Shown in pieces: positions 18,017 to 27,371 of a stretch of DNA of 64,000 bases. The DNA is from CBDFGQ01 sp965247295 (GTDB taxonomy: Bacteria; Chloroflexota; Dehalococcoidia; Lucifugimonadales; JAGWBF01). The notes under the pieces are model-generated. The model worked only from the letters and a program-made list of their open reading frames with translations, did not search any database and was not told the origin of the DNA. The stretch spans positions 496,001-560,000 of the forward strand of contig CBDFGQ010000007.1 in NCBI GenBank assembly GCA_965247295.1, given 5' to 3'. The translations under genes and the position numbers were made by a program. Position 1 is the first letter of the stretch; each line of letters starts with the position of its first letter.

Positions 18017-18218
18017 ATAGTTCCCGCCTAGTCTACCGACGGGTCCGCTCCCTCAGTGCCATGCCGAGGCTTGGATCCCAACTGGCCCACAATGCGGCGC
18101 AAACCAATGTCCTTTACAATCCCGAATCCTCGCACGTCTTGCACGACGTTGCCCACCTGGTATTGGCCCTCTAGCGTGGCGCGGCTGGTGGCGCTTCCGT
18201 GGCAAAGCACTCGCTGAA

Positions 18219-19451
18219 TTATGCGGGGGACGTGGTGGAGCCTGCTGGGGACGCGAGCCGGGTGACGTGGCCCCCTTCCACTGAGTAGCAGGCTGCATCC
18301 GAAAGGTGGCTTTTTTGGATGGGCTCCAGGTCCGTGGCGCTGATTATTACCTGCTGGTACTGAAGTGACTTATCCAGGACCCGGTCCCTGCGAAAGGAGT
18401 CTAACTCGGACAGAACATCGTCCAGCAGCACTATGGGCCCGTCGGCCCTGGCTGAACCCAGATAGGCGGCCTCGGCCAGCTTCAGCGTGAGGGCTATTGT
18501 CCGCGCCTGCCCCCTGGAGGCGTAGGTGCCCATGTCCGAGCCGTCTACAAGCAGGCTAAAATCGTCGCGATGGGGTCCCACCACCGTTGAACCCAGTTGA
18601 AACTCCCTCTTCCTGGAGGCCTCCAGGGCCTTCGCGAAATTCTGGGCCGTATCCTCACCGGTCCCCGCCTGACTGTGGAGTGGGACGCTGGGCCTGTATT
18701 CCACTGTCAACTCTTCCGCCCCACCCGTTAACTCTAGCTGGAGTTCACGACAGAGGCCGCCCAGGGTGGACATGGCCCCATCACGCCGCTGCACGATCCA
18801 CGAGCCCTCCTTGATGAGCTCCTGATCCCAGAAGGCCAGCTCGTCCTCCTTAGCCCTCCGTTCCTGCAGCATACGGAGGAGCCTGTTCCTTTGATGGACG
18901 ATGCGCTGGTAGCGCTGGAGCGCCTTCAGGTATGAGCGATCTAGCTGGGACATCAGGATGTCGAGATAGCGTCGCCTGAGGGAGGGTGGGCCGTGAACCA
19001 GCTCTATGTCGTCGGCGCTGAACAGGACGGCATTCACCATCCCTACCAGATCGGCGGCGGTGCGCCTCACCCTGCTGACTCTTATCTGCTTCCGAACCCC
19101 AACCGATCTTCTTCCCGGGGTCTGCCGACTGTCCTGGGAAGAACCGCCGGGTGGGGCGTCCGATGGCGAAACGCGCTGGTAGCCTATGTATACGTCCAGC
19201 CTTTCGTCCTGCTTTTGGACCGTCCCAGTTACCAGGGCAAATCCGCCCTCCCCAGAGGCGTGCCAGTTTACCACCTCGTGTTCGTTGTCCGCGCGAAAGG
19301 ACCTGGCAATGGCGAGGAGGTATATGGCCTCCATGAGGCTGGTTTTGCCCTGGGCGTTGCCACCCACAAGGAATACCACGCCCTCCGGCAAGTCCAGATT
19401 CAGCTGGACAAAATTACGGAAGCTGGTCAGGCTGAGATGGGATAGGTACAC
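18219..19451 (-). CDS. recF: DNA replication and repair protein RecF
   Basis: The 410-residue SMC-like ATPase begins with LSLTSFRNFVQLNLDLPEG and Walker A GGNAQGKTSLMEA. It has a middle coiled segment, and a C-terminal signature/Walker B block (YASRGQARTIALTLKLAEA, PIVLLDDVLSELD). RecF loads RecA at gaps with RecO and RecR. A Ser/Gly/Arg-rich insertion (about residues 100-120) interrupts the arm domain. Here recF is not beside dnaA, dnaN or gyrB, and it is not near gyrA either (14 kb away). The 200 bases after its stop contain no gene I can support. Confidence 0.95.
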   Translation of the reverse strand: MYLSHLSLTSFRNFVQLNLDLPEGVVFLVGGNAQGKTSLMEAIYLLAIARSFRADNEHEVVNWHASGEGGFALVTGTVQKQDERLDVYIGYQRVSPSDAPPGGSSQDSRQTPGRRSVGVRKQIRVSRVRRTAADLVGMVNAVLFSADDIELVHGPPSLRRRYLDILMSQLDRSYLKALQRYQRIVHQRNRLLRMLQERRAKEDELAFWDQELIKEGSWIVQRRDGAMSTLGGLCRELQLELTGGAEELTVEYRPSVPLHSQAGTGEDTAQNFAKALEASRKREFQLGSTVVGPHRDDFSLLVDGSDMGTYASRGQARTIALTLKLAEAAYLGSARADGPIVLLDDVLSELDSFRRDRVLDKSLQYQQVIISATDLEPIQKSHLSDAACYSVEGGHVTRLASPAGSTTSPA

Positions 19452-19473
19452 CTCTACTCCACTTCTGGGGGCT

Positions 19474-19510
19474 GAAGCTTACGTGGCCCCGCCATGGGGC
19501 GGGTAGCTTC
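19474..19510. other. Imperfect hairpin upstream of recF
   Basis: GAAGCT at 19474-19479 pairs with AGCTTC at 19505-19510, enclosing a GCCCC/GGGGC inner stem. It lies in the 94-base gap between the end of the 19546-20301 gene and the recF start on the same strand. It may attenuate or end transcription; no U-tract is seen. Confidence 0.4.
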
Positions 19511-19545
19511 TTGGCGCTGGGCCTTAATAAGGGTAACCGCCGCTC

Positions 19546-20301
19546 CTAGGCCGTAAGGATGTCGATCTTGTCATCCAGGTCCTTGGCGCCAGCGTCATCG
19601 CGGTTGGAGAGCTTGTAGCACCGGTCCAGGTAGAGCTGGGCGAGCTGTGCGCCACGAGCGGAGTAGTCCATGGCTGCACTAAGGAGCCTGGATATCTGAA
19701 AGTGCTCAGGGAGGTAACGGCCCAGGATCTCTATCTCCTCCTTGGTCTCTTGTCCCATTTGCTTGTCGCTACCCTCTATGGCGAAGCGCAGCTTGCTCAC
19801 CAGGCTGGCCAGGTCGGCCAGACGGTCCCGCTCGTTCATCAGGCTGTACAGCACCTCGGTGACGCCAGAGGGCTCACCGAGCTCTCTCGGCGCCTCCCCT
19901 TGCTCAGGGGCCGCCTCCGGCTTGGCATAGTCGGACCATAGCTGAGCGTACTGCCGTACCATGTCGCCAACCAACTGCATCATGTCTGGCAAGTCGAAGG
20001 AGTTCATGGTGCCGGCGTCGAGCAGGTCATCGTCCCTTACCTCCGCGAGATGCTCCAGCTGGCCGTAGCTGCCAACTTTTTCGGGCACCGGTGGCAACGA
20101 GAAGGCGGACAGGTCATTCAACGGCGCGCTGCCAAGGTGGGACGACAGGAAGGGAGGGACGTACTTGGAGAAGTCCACCTCGATGGGGAGGGTTATGATG
20201 TAGGTTGCGTAGAGTACATCGGGTTCCGACAGGACGCGAAAGTAGGCCAGGGCATGCCCTTTGGGCCTATGCCGGTCGCCTCTTTGAAAGGTCATGTCCA
20301 T
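19546..20301 (-). CDS. Conserved protein of unknown function next to PAC2 and recF
   Basis: From ATG 20301 (MDMTFQRGDRH) the 251-residue protein has an N-terminal beta-rich part (YFRVLSEPDVLYATYIITLPIEVDFSKYVPPF) and a C-terminal helical part with a probable coiled coil (RDRLADLASLVSKLRF, ETKEEIEILGRYLPEH). No signal peptide or membrane span. I do not recognise a family. It is encoded just downstream of the PAC2-family gene on the same strand, so the two may act together. The frame is open upstream to 20382 without a convincing ribosome-binding site. Confidence 0.6.
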   Translation of the reverse strand: MDMTFQRGDRHRPKGHALAYFRVLSEPDVLYATYIITLPIEVDFSKYVPPFLSSHLGSAPLNDLSAFSLPPVPEKVGSYGQLEHLAEVRDDDLLDAGTMNSFDLPDMMQLVGDMVRQYAQLWSDYAKPEAAPEQGEAPRELGEPSGVTEVLYSLMNERDRLADLASLVSKLRFAIEGSDKQMGQETKEEIEILGRYLPEHFQISRLLSAAMDYSARGAQLAQLYLDRCYKLSNRDDAGAKDLDDKIDILTA

Positions 20302-20514
20302 CGTAGTCCCCTTGGACCTGGACCTCTTTCCATGGCCTGCCCCATCTACTTCATTATAGGAGGGACTGCTCGTCTGCGCCAAGCCCGAGGGAGCGCGCCT
20401 TACCCGGAGCCGCCTTTTGCCATGAACGGGGCCGTACCGGCGTGCCCGACAGATATCATGGGCTCGGGTTCGGGAGTCGTCTGCCTAGAGCGGGGTAGCC
20501 CGACCTCTGCGGGG

Positions 20515-21420
20515 TTAGCTGGTCTCGCCCGGGTCGGTGAAGCGCTGGTCCATTTCCTGTAGGAAACGCTCCACCTCTGGCGATAGGGGCTGGGATGGGG
20601 GGCCCTCTCGCTCCCGGGAGGCCTCCTCATCGTCGTACTGGGACTCCATGCGCTTGACCAGCGCCTGGAGCTCGGAGTTACGCTCTACGGCCTTGTCCAG
20701 TTCACCGTACTGCTGCTTCCCCTTCTGGGTAGGTAGCAGGTCTGCAGGTATGTCATATATATCGGATAGGACTTCGAGCAGCCGCGCAGCACCCGCGTAG
20801 TCCTCCTCAAGCTGCAGGTACTGGGGCAGATGTACCATGAAGTTCAGGGTACCGATCTCCATATCCAACTTGGTCAACCCGTCGCTGACCAGATTCATGA
20901 TGGAGGTGGGGCCCTGGTAGGTGCTCCGCCGCATGCGGAGGTCGCCCATGTTGCCCTTGGTCGGCACGCCTCCGGTATCTCCAGTGACTACCAACGGCCT
21001 CGTGTGAGGCATCACGTCGTACATCGCGCCTAGCCTGCAGTGGCGACTAATTCCGAAGTACTTGAAGACCTCCAGCACGGAATCGGTGTAATCTTCTCCA
21101 AAGGCATGGGGTTCCTGCAAGTGAAAGAACAGATAATCGGGCCCTTCCTCGGTCTGGGCGTAGTTGATGATGCTGTTGGGGATGGTAACCTCTCGCCGCC
21201 CATCCACCAGCCGGATGGTGGGACGGTACCTGGTGAAGTCGAAAAAGTTCCCCGGTCTGGCCAGCCTTCCCAATTCATTGGCTCCGAAGTGGCGCTCCAG
21301 CCGGCTCAGGGCGATGGTTACCGCACTGCCGACGTCCACCCACGGGCGTACTTTGGTGAAGACGTGGGGATGGCGGAGCTCGGGAACGGGCTCGCGAATC
21401 TCAAAGGCCCCTATCCTCAT
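20515..21420 (-). CDS. PAC2-family (proteasome assembly chaperone 2-like) protein
   Basis: The 301-residue protein matches the bacterial/archaeal PAC2 family: WVDVGSAVTIALSRLE, LGRLARPGNFFDFTRYRP, the phosphorylase-like core (ISRHCRLGAMYDVMPHTRP), and MVHLPQYLQLEEDYAGAARLLEVLSDIY. A charged coiled-coil-like C-terminal tail follows (VERNSELQALVKRME). PAC2 proteins resemble proteasome assembly chaperones and ATP-grasp partners; bacterial function is unknown. ATG 21420 (MRIGAFEIREP) is preferred to 21438. About 210 bases separate it from the unrecognised gene downstream; I see no gene in that gap. Confidence 0.8.
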   Translation of the reverse strand: MRIGAFEIREPVPELRHPHVFTKVRPWVDVGSAVTIALSRLERHFGANELGRLARPGNFFDFTRYRPTIRLVDGRREVTIPNSIINYAQTEEGPDYLFFHLQEPHAFGEDYTDSVLEVFKYFGISRHCRLGAMYDVMPHTRPLVVTGDTGGVPTKGNMGDLRMRRSTYQGPTSIMNLVSDGLTKLDMEIGTLNFMVHLPQYLQLEEDYAGAARLLEVLSDIYDIPADLLPTQKGKQQYGELDKAVERNSELQALVKRMESQYDDEEASREREGPPSQPLSPEVERFLQEMDQRFTDPGETS

Positions 21421-21585
21421 GGGCCTATCTTTACACACGGGTAGGACTTTTTCAAGTCCCGCTGGCTATACGGATGCTCGGAAAACGCCACTTGGAATTA
21501 CCCAATGGGGAATGACATCCCGGCGAGGTCCATCGTCGGGCTGGAGTGTATGACGTCGGAATGGACCGGTAGAGCTGAAGTGAAG

Positions 21586-22527
21586 TCAGGTCAGCTGGGG
21601 CCTTACCTCGGTGGCAAAGCGGTCCATGTTTTCCATGACTTGCTCCACCGAGTCGCCCTCGAATCCGAATATAAAGTTCTGCACGCCCACCTGCTGGTAC
21701 AGGACCAGGTCGGCCCCTATCTCCTCCGCGCTGCCCGTCAAGGAGCGCCTGGGACCTCCCCCGGATGTGCCGAAGGCTATGTTGGTGCTGAAGGTCACTT
21801 CGACCGCCTCGGGAGGGCGTCCCGCCTTTTCGGTCAATTCACGCAGGTTGTCGATATGGTCCGCCATCTCTTCGGGCTCCAGCTCGGCCGGCGGTCTGAG
21901 GCCGATGGGCATCCAGCCATCCCCCAGGCGGGCGGCCCGCCTGATCGCCGCGGGCGTGTGGCCCCCCACCCAAATCGGAAGGTTCGGCGCCTGCACGGGC
22001 TTGGGATGGAACTTGACCCCCGAAAATTGGTAGTGCCTGCCCTGGAACTCGGGGTCCTCCTTGGTCCAGAGCGCTCTGAAGATGCGGATGTGCTCGTCGC
22101 TCACACTGCCACGCTCGGCGAAGGTGCTCAACCCGAGTGCCTCGAACTCCTCCTTCATCCAGCCGACACCTATGCCCAGTATTACCCGCCCGCCGGACAT
22201 ATAGTCTAGCGTGGAGACTATCTTGGCCGTGAGGACCGGCTCCCTGTAAGGAAGCACCAGCACATGGGTGCCCAGCTTGACTCGCTTGGTACATCCGGCC
22301 AGGTAGCTCAACGCCGACAGGGCCTCGCAGTAGGGTTGTGATGGGTCGGATGCAAAGGCTCCCGTCGGGGAGTACGGATATGCAGAGCTGATGTTGGTGG
22401 GGATGACGATGTGGTCGCTCACCCACACGTGGTCGAATCCAAGCTCTTCGGCTCGAGTGGCCAAGCTGCGCAAGTTCTCAGGCCCGGCCAGGGCCCCTCG
22501 GTTCGGCAGGGTGCATCCGTAGGTCAC
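21586..22527 (-). CDS. Luciferase-like monooxygenase family oxidoreductase, F420-dependent type
   Basis: The 313-residue TIM-barrel protein contains AEELGFDHVWVSDHIV, RVKLGTHVLVLPYREPVLTAKIVSTLDYMSGGRVILGIGVGW, FEALGLSTFAERG, and PNLPIWVGGHTPAAIRRAARLGDGWMP. This pattern is typical of the F420-dependent subgroup of luciferase-like oxidoreductases, though FMN use cannot be excluded. Substrate unknown. It is transcribed in the same direction as the gamma-glutamyltransferase gene upstream of it. Confidence 0.82.
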   Translation of the reverse strand: MTYGCTLPNRGALAGPENLRSLATRAEELGFDHVWVSDHIVIPTNISSAYPYSPTGAFASDPSQPYCEALSALSYLAGCTKRVKLGTHVLVLPYREPVLTAKIVSTLDYMSGGRVILGIGVGWMKEEFEALGLSTFAERGSVSDEHIRIFRALWTKEDPEFQGRHYQFSGVKFHPKPVQAPNLPIWVGGHTPAAIRRAARLGDGWMPIGLRPPAELEPEEMADHIDNLRELTEKAGRPPEAVEVTFSTNIAFGTSGGGPRRSLTGSAEEIGADLVLYQQVGVQNFIFGFEGDSVEQVMENMDRFATEVRPQLT

Positions 22528-22616
22528 GGCCTTCCTCCTGTTGATTCCTTAGCGTCGCTAATTGACCTCATGTCAAAAATCGTCTGCCCCTCGATGGGGA
22601 ACAGCTGAAGTTTTTC

Positions 22617-22639
22617 CTCTCCCCCTTGATGGGGGAGAG
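22617..22639. repeat. Perfect 9-bp hairpin (CTCTCCCCC-TTGAT-GGGGGAGAG)
   Basis: The hairpin is followed by a partial repeat of its arm (GAGAGGGGG at about 22643-22651). It lies between gamma-glutamyltransferase and the monooxygenase gene. On the minus strand, the direction of transcription, it is followed by AAAAA rather than a U-tract, so it is more like a dispersed hairpin repeat than a classic terminator. Confidence 0.5.
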
Positions 22640-22660
22640 TTAGAGAGGGGGCGAGCATGA

Positions 22661-24409
22661 TCACCAGCCTATGGCATACCCGTCGCGGCGGGGGTCGGCC
22701 CCGCCCATGAGAACGCCCGCGTCCGCGTCCACCTGAATCATCATCTCGCTGCCGGGCCCCTCCCAGTCGCCCAGTACGTTCAGGACATGGCCCCGCCGTC
22801 GCAGGCCTTCGCGCACCGCGGAGGGGAATCGGCCCTCCAGCTGCAGCTCTTCGTCGCAGGTGTGGGGAATTGTGGACTCTGTGTTGTCCTGCGCGTGTCG
22901 CCAGCGCGGCGCTTCCACCGCCTCCACCACGGTCATGCCGAAGTCGAGAACGTGGGTGATGACCTGGAGGTTGGTCTGTACCTGAGTGTCGGCGCCGGGC
23001 GTGCCGCAAACGAGGACCAGATTACCCGGAGCGGTGCCTCCGTCTCCGGGGGACGCGAAGACCATAACCGGATTCATGGTATGGCGCACCCGCTTGCCCG
23101 GCTCCAGGCAGTTGACGTGGTCCGGGTCCAGGTGCCAGTAGGTCATACGGTTATTCAGCAGTATGCCTGTGTCCCCGGCGATAAGGCTGGAGCCCCAGGA
23201 GCTCTGGATGCTCTGTAGCTGGCACACCGCGTTGCCCCAGCGGTCCACCACGCAGAAGCAGGTGGTATCCTCCCGCTCGGGGGAGACCTTTACCTTTTGG
23301 CGCCTGCCATTGGGAGCACCGCCCTGATATCGCCATGGGTCGCCCGCCGTGACGTGCCGGCCCGCTGCTTCGAGATCGATCGTTGCCGCCCGCTCCCGGG
23401 CGTACTCCTTGGACAGCAGCCCTTTTATGGGCACGTCGACGAATTCCGGGTCTGCCACGTAGGCTTCACGATCGGCGAAGGCGAGCTTCTTGGCCTCTAC
23501 CATGGCGTGGATGCTCTCGGGCGTGCTGCACCCCAGTGCCTTCACGTTCAGGGTCTCTACCATGTTGAGCTCCTGAAGCAGCACGTGGCCGCTGGAGTTG
23601 GGTGGCGCTTCGTAGACGGTGTATTCCTGGTAGGTGGTGGATATAGGTTCTTGCCAGCGGGCGCTTTGGTCTCCCAGGTCCTTCAGTGACATGATGCCGC
23701 CCTGCTCCTGGCTGAAGTTGACGATTGCCCTGGCGATCTCGCCCCTGTAGAGGGAGTCGGGCCCGTCGGCACCGATCTTCTGGAATGTCCGAGCCAGGTC
23801 CCGCTGATAAAGTACCTCGCCGGGGCCCAGGGGACGCCCGTCTCGGGTGAACACCGCCCGTGACGTGGGGAAGCTTAGAAGCAGGGGGTCCGAGGCGATG
23901 GCCAGGGCCATGTCATGGGTTACCGGAAAGCCGTTGGCGGCGAGGTCGATGGCCGGCTCGAAGACGTCCCCCCACTTCAGGTCTCCGTATCGCTCGTGGG
24001 CGGCCATCCAGCCGTTTAGCAGCCCGGGCACCGACATGGAGAGGATGCCCTTCATGGGTATCCCCTCGGGCAGGTAGCGCTCCAGGGTCGCGGCGTAGGG
24101 GGCAGCCCCCGTGGCGTTTACCACGTTCACCCCAGGGGGTCGTCGCCCGTCCCCGCTACGGTTCCAGTGGACCATGATGAAACCATCGCCGCCGATGCCG
24201 GACATGCGGGGCTCCACCACGTTGAGGGCCGCAGCCACCGCGATGGCCGCGTCCACCGCGGTGCCACCCTTCTGGAGTACCGAGATGCCCGCCTGAGATG
24301 CCAGGGGGTGCCCCGAGCAGACCATGCCGTTACGACCCATCACGACCGGGCGGTAGGAGCCGTAACGGACGCCGTGGGGTCCTCGCCGCTCCGTAGATGT
24401 ACCTGTCAT
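22661..24409 (-). CDS. ggt: Gamma-glutamyltransferase family protein
   Basis: The protein of about 582 residues has the Ntn-hydrolase organisation of GGT: the large-subunit start GMVCSGHPLASQAGISVLQKGGTAVDAAIA, EPRMSGIGGDGFIMVHW, and a central processing site where the catalytic Thr is in REDTTCFCVVD. The small subunit continues to PRRDGYAIGW. GGT-like enzymes self-cleave at this Thr and hydrolyse gamma-glutamyl compounds or acylate/deacylate others such as cephalosporins. No signal peptide is seen, so it may be cytoplasmic. ATG 24409 directly follows GGAGGAAGGA and is the best start; the frame opens to 24496. Confidence 0.88.
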   Translation of the reverse strand: MTGTSTERRGPHGVRYGSYRPVVMGRNGMVCSGHPLASQAGISVLQKGGTAVDAAIAVAAALNVVEPRMSGIGGDGFIMVHWNRSGDGRRPPGVNVVNATGAAPYAATLERYLPEGIPMKGILSMSVPGLLNGWMAAHERYGDLKWGDVFEPAIDLAANGFPVTHDMALAIASDPLLLSFPTSRAVFTRDGRPLGPGEVLYQRDLARTFQKIGADGPDSLYRGEIARAIVNFSQEQGGIMSLKDLGDQSARWQEPISTTYQEYTVYEAPPNSSGHVLLQELNMVETLNVKALGCSTPESIHAMVEAKKLAFADREAYVADPEFVDVPIKGLLSKEYARERAATIDLEAAGRHVTAGDPWRYQGGAPNGRRQKVKVSPEREDTTCFCVVDRWGNAVCQLQSIQSSWGSSLIAGDTGILLNNRMTYWHLDPDHVNCLEPGKRVRHTMNPVMVFASPGDGGTAPGNLVLVCGTPGADTQVQTNLQVITHVLDFGMTVVEAVEAPRWRHAQDNTESTIPHTCDEELQLEGRFPSAVREGLRRRGHVLNVLGDWEGPGSEMMIQVDADAGVLMGGADPRRDGYAIGW

Positions 24410-24603
24410 TCCTTCCTCCGGTAGCTCCATTCGGTTACCCCGTGGTCGGTAGCAGCTCAAGAGTCTTAGGCCACGTCTCCTGCATTCGGGGCCCACGCCG
24501 GAGCGGGGTCAGGTGCCCACCGCGTAGTGGGGCATAGGTCAGTGACGCGTAGCCAGGGTGAGCGGTGAGAGCTATTATATCAACGGGAGGACCGGGGCGC
24601 CAC

Positions 24604-25920
24604 CTAAATCAGGTTCCAGCGCGGGTTCTGGGCGGCCTCCTGCTGGAGACGGTCCACGATCCAGTCCCTCACCGGCTGCGCCAGGTAAAACGTGGGCCTG
24701 ATAAGCTCGATTTCATCCGCTATGAGCCCCTCGGCGAGGGCGATCCGCGCCGTCGGGGAGCCGGGCAGTATCCGGACCCCCACGCGGATGTTGGCCATGG
24801 CTGGACGCTGTCCCCTCAGGAAGGCCAGCTTCCCCTCCACAGTTTCTCGGGTCTCGCCGGGCTCTCCGAAATACTGGGAGATGGTGTAATGAAGCCCTCC
24901 CTCCTCGCAGAGGAGGCACACACGTTTAAGGGCCTCCAGGCGGGCTGCCAGGTCAGCCTCCGCGACCCCGTCTGCCCCTACGCCTGCCATGATGACCAGA
25001 CGGCATCCCGCCGCGACCATCAGCTCCACGAGCTCGCCGTCGCAGGCCTGGGGCACGGGGGCCAGGCACGTATTCCAGTGGAGGTCGAGGTCCGCGTCTA
25101 TAAGGGACCGGCAAAATGACTTGGCGTGAGTCAGAGGAATGTTGAAGCCCGAATCTATGAAAAAGACCTTCCGCAGCCCGAACCGCCTCTTCATGTCGGT
25201 TGCTTCCTGGAGTACCTCCTCGGTAGGCCGGATGACGCGCCAGCCATCGCCCGAGTCATCCTCGGCATCCATCCCCGTGGGATAGTGGAAGTCGCCCAGC
25301 TTGGTGAGTATACCGATACCGAAGCCAGCCTGCTCGTACCTGGCCATGTCCAGGTCCTCCAACCTGGGAGGGCTGGTAAAGGATGAGGTCGCCTGTTGCT
25401 CGGGGACGATAATCTCCTCGCCCTCCCGGTAGACAAGCCCGGGCAGGCCTTCGAGGTCCTGGGGACCGTGGTAGGGCCCCTTACCCTCAAGCCGGTCGGC
25501 CAGCACGGCAAAGGCCTCGGCCCCGTCCCCTGCTATGCCCAGGTCAGGCTCCAGGTAGCGGAAGCACTCCCTGGGGAGGATGCTGAAGGCGGGACCCCCA
25601 CACACTACGGGGGCCTGACTGATCTCCCTTACGCGCTGGATCACCTCTCTGGTAATGGGAAGCTCCCACCGGGGGTCCATGTAGCTCTGGTTGTCCAGGT
25701 TGCGAATGGAGAGGCCCACCAACTCGGGCCCGAATTCTCTGACGGCGCGTTCAACCTCGGCGAGGTAGTCAGCCGAGAACATGAGGTCCAGGATTTTCAC
25801 CGAGTGGCGGCCGGTGTCCAGCTGGCCGGCGACGTACGCCAGACCTATGGGCAGGGGCCGGGCATCGAGGCGGCCCATGAGGCGGTCATGGCGGTTGGTT
25901 GCGATCAGCAGTATCCTCAT
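24604..25920 (-). CDS. B12-binding / radical-SAM-like protein lacking the CxxxCxxC cluster motif
   Basis: The 438-residue protein has an N-terminal cobalamin-binding-type Rossmann domain (RILLIATNRHDRLMG, RPLPIGLAYVAGQL, ELVGLSIRNLDN, VVCGGPAFSILP, LGIAGDGAEAF) and a C-terminal TIM-barrel-like part (FFIDSGFN, HWNTCLAP, GEPGETRET). In relatives the first barrel strand carries C-x3-C-x2-C between the B12 domain and a WRxRxPEEV-type helix. Here the segment reads GIGILTKLGDFHYP ... WRVIRPTEEV with no cysteine, and the other two frames do not restore one. It cannot bind the usual [4Fe-4S] cluster there. It may be a repurposed B12-binding protein. ATG 25920 follows GGGAGAA. Confidence 0.75.
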   Translation of the reverse strand: MRILLIATNRHDRLMGRLDARPLPIGLAYVAGQLDTGRHSVKILDLMFSADYLAEVERAVREFGPELVGLSIRNLDNQSYMDPRWELPITREVIQRVREISQAPVVCGGPAFSILPRECFRYLEPDLGIAGDGAEAFAVLADRLEGKGPYHGPQDLEGLPGLVYREGEEIIVPEQQATSSFTSPPRLEDLDMARYEQAGFGIGILTKLGDFHYPTGMDAEDDSGDGWRVIRPTEEVLQEATDMKRRFGLRKVFFIDSGFNIPLTHAKSFCRSLIDADLDLHWNTCLAPVPQACDGELVELMVAAGCRLVIMAGVGADGVAEADLAARLEALKRVCLLCEEGGLHYTISQYFGEPGETRETVEGKLAFLRGQRPAMANIRVGVRILPGSPTARIALAEGLIADEIELIRPTFYLAQPVRDWIVDRLQQEAAQNPRWNLI

Positions 25921-26171
25921 GACATTCTCCCGACGAGGTCCGCCACCGTCCACCTGAAGTTCATGCCCCCAGGGTAGGTCAAGGGACTGACCTGAGCGGC
26001 TGGGGGTGTGTTACCGTACATGGGCCGATTCGATGGGAACCATATCACAATTCAGTGCTGTTGGAAAGTTCGGCGGGAAGGGCGTACCAGTGTATAATTC
26101 CTGCAGCGGCCCTTGACGTTGACCGGGCCTACGCCCTTTCGAGCAGGCATCCCAACACCAGGAGGACTCCG

Positions 26172-27272
26172 ATGACTGGAGAACGAATCCGCATCGGTAT
26201 CATAGGGGCCAGCGTTCGTTACGGTTGGAGCATGAGGTCCCACCTGCCGGCCCTGCTTGCATTGCCGGAGTACGAGCTCACCGCGGTGTGCACGGCCCAC
26301 AAGGACACGGCCGAGGAATCGGCCACGCATTACGGGGCTAGCCTGGCCTTTCACGACCCCGAGGAGATGGTCAAGCACCCGGACATAGACCTGGTCGCAG
26401 TGTCCGTGCGCGTACCCCGACACCGTTCGATGGTGATGGCGGCGCTGGATTCGGGGAAACACGTGTACTGCGAGTGGCCCCTGGGGGCCAACCTGGCAGA
26501 GGCGGAGGAGATGGCCTCGCTAGCAAGGTCCCAGGGAGTACGGAACGTGGTGGGGCTTCAAGCCAGGGGAGACCCGGCCCTGAACCACCTGAAGGAACTG
26601 GTGACCGAGGGCTACGCGGGAGAGGTGCTGGCCTGTAATATGACCCTGTTCCGGCCGGGTGTGCTTCAGACGGACCCCGGTCGGGCCTGGATGGCCGACG
26701 CGACTCAGGGGGCCAATACCCTGACCATAGCCACGGGGCACTCTATCGATGCCCTCTGCTTTTGCGTGGGCGAATTCAAGGAGGTGGCGGCCAGGGTGGC
26801 GACGCAAGTTCCCGTGTGGGAGGAACCCGGCGCGGGACAGCGCGTGAACGTGACTTCTCCCGACAACATACTGGTCAGCGGCACCCTCACCCAGGGCGCT
26901 GTGGCTTCGGTGCACGTAGCCTCGGTCCCCTGGCATGGAAGCGGATGGAGGATGGAGGTATATGGCAGGGAAGGCACCCTGCTGGCGTTGGGCCAGCCCA
27001 CGGCAAGGTTTGACAGGGTGAAGCTTCTTGGTGCACGGGGAGACGGCACCGGACTCGAGGAGATAGCGATTCCCGACCGGCTTACCTCGGTGCCCCGTGA
27101 GGTTCCATCGGGCGAGCCTTTCAACGTGGCGCAGCTGTATCGTAGCTTGGCTGGCGCCATACGCGAGGGAAGGGATGCCCAGCCCGATTTCGATCTGGCC
27201 GTGACCAGGCACCGCCTCCTGGACGCGATCCAACGCTCGTCGGACCAGGGCCGGACGGTCCAGGTGGGTTGA
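26172..27272 (+). CDS. Gfo/Idh/MocA family NAD(P)-dependent oxidoreductase
   Basis: The 366-residue protein begins RIRIGIIGASVRYGWSMRSHLPAL (Rossmann), then ELTAVCTAHKDTAEESATHYG, DLVAVSVRVPRHRSMVMAAL, and the cofactor/catalytic motif CEWPLGANLAEAEEMA (EKP-like, here EWPL). The C-terminal beta-sheet domain carries a TGHSIDALCFCVGEF segment. The lysine of the canonical EKP motif is replaced by Trp, so catalysis may differ. AGGAGG (26160-26165) precedes ATG 26172. It is divergent from the radical-SAM-like gene; the 250-base gap should hold both promoters. Confidence 0.82.
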   Translation: MTGERIRIGIIGASVRYGWSMRSHLPALLALPEYELTAVCTAHKDTAEESATHYGASLAFHDPEEMVKHPDIDLVAVSVRVPRHRSMVMAALDSGKHVYCEWPLGANLAEAEEMASLARSQGVRNVVGLQARGDPALNHLKELVTEGYAGEVLACNMTLFRPGVLQTDPGRAWMADATQGANTLTIATGHSIDALCFCVGEFKEVAARVATQVPVWEEPGAGQRVNVTSPDNILVSGTLTQGAVASVHVASVPWHGSGWRMEVYGREGTLLALGQPTARFDRVKLLGARGDGTGLEEIAIPDRLTSVPREVPSGEPFNVAQLYRSLAGAIREGRDAQPDFDLAVTRHRLLDAIQRSSDQGRTVQVG

Positions 27273-27371
27273 GCCCGCGCGTGTTACGCGGTCGGAGCGA
27301 GTCGCTTGTCGGGTGGAAAGCCTAGGGGCTAAAATGCCATAGACAGGTGAGTCATATAGAGGTAGTTGGGT

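Noticed and set aside
18028..18210. 60-residue ORF on the minus strand after recF
   Set aside because: No recognisable domain and no ribosome-binding site; it overlaps nothing but has unlikely composition. Not supported as a gene.
22617..22639. Rho-independent terminator for gamma-glutamyltransferase
   Set aside because: In the direction of transcription (minus) the hairpin is followed by a run of A, not U.
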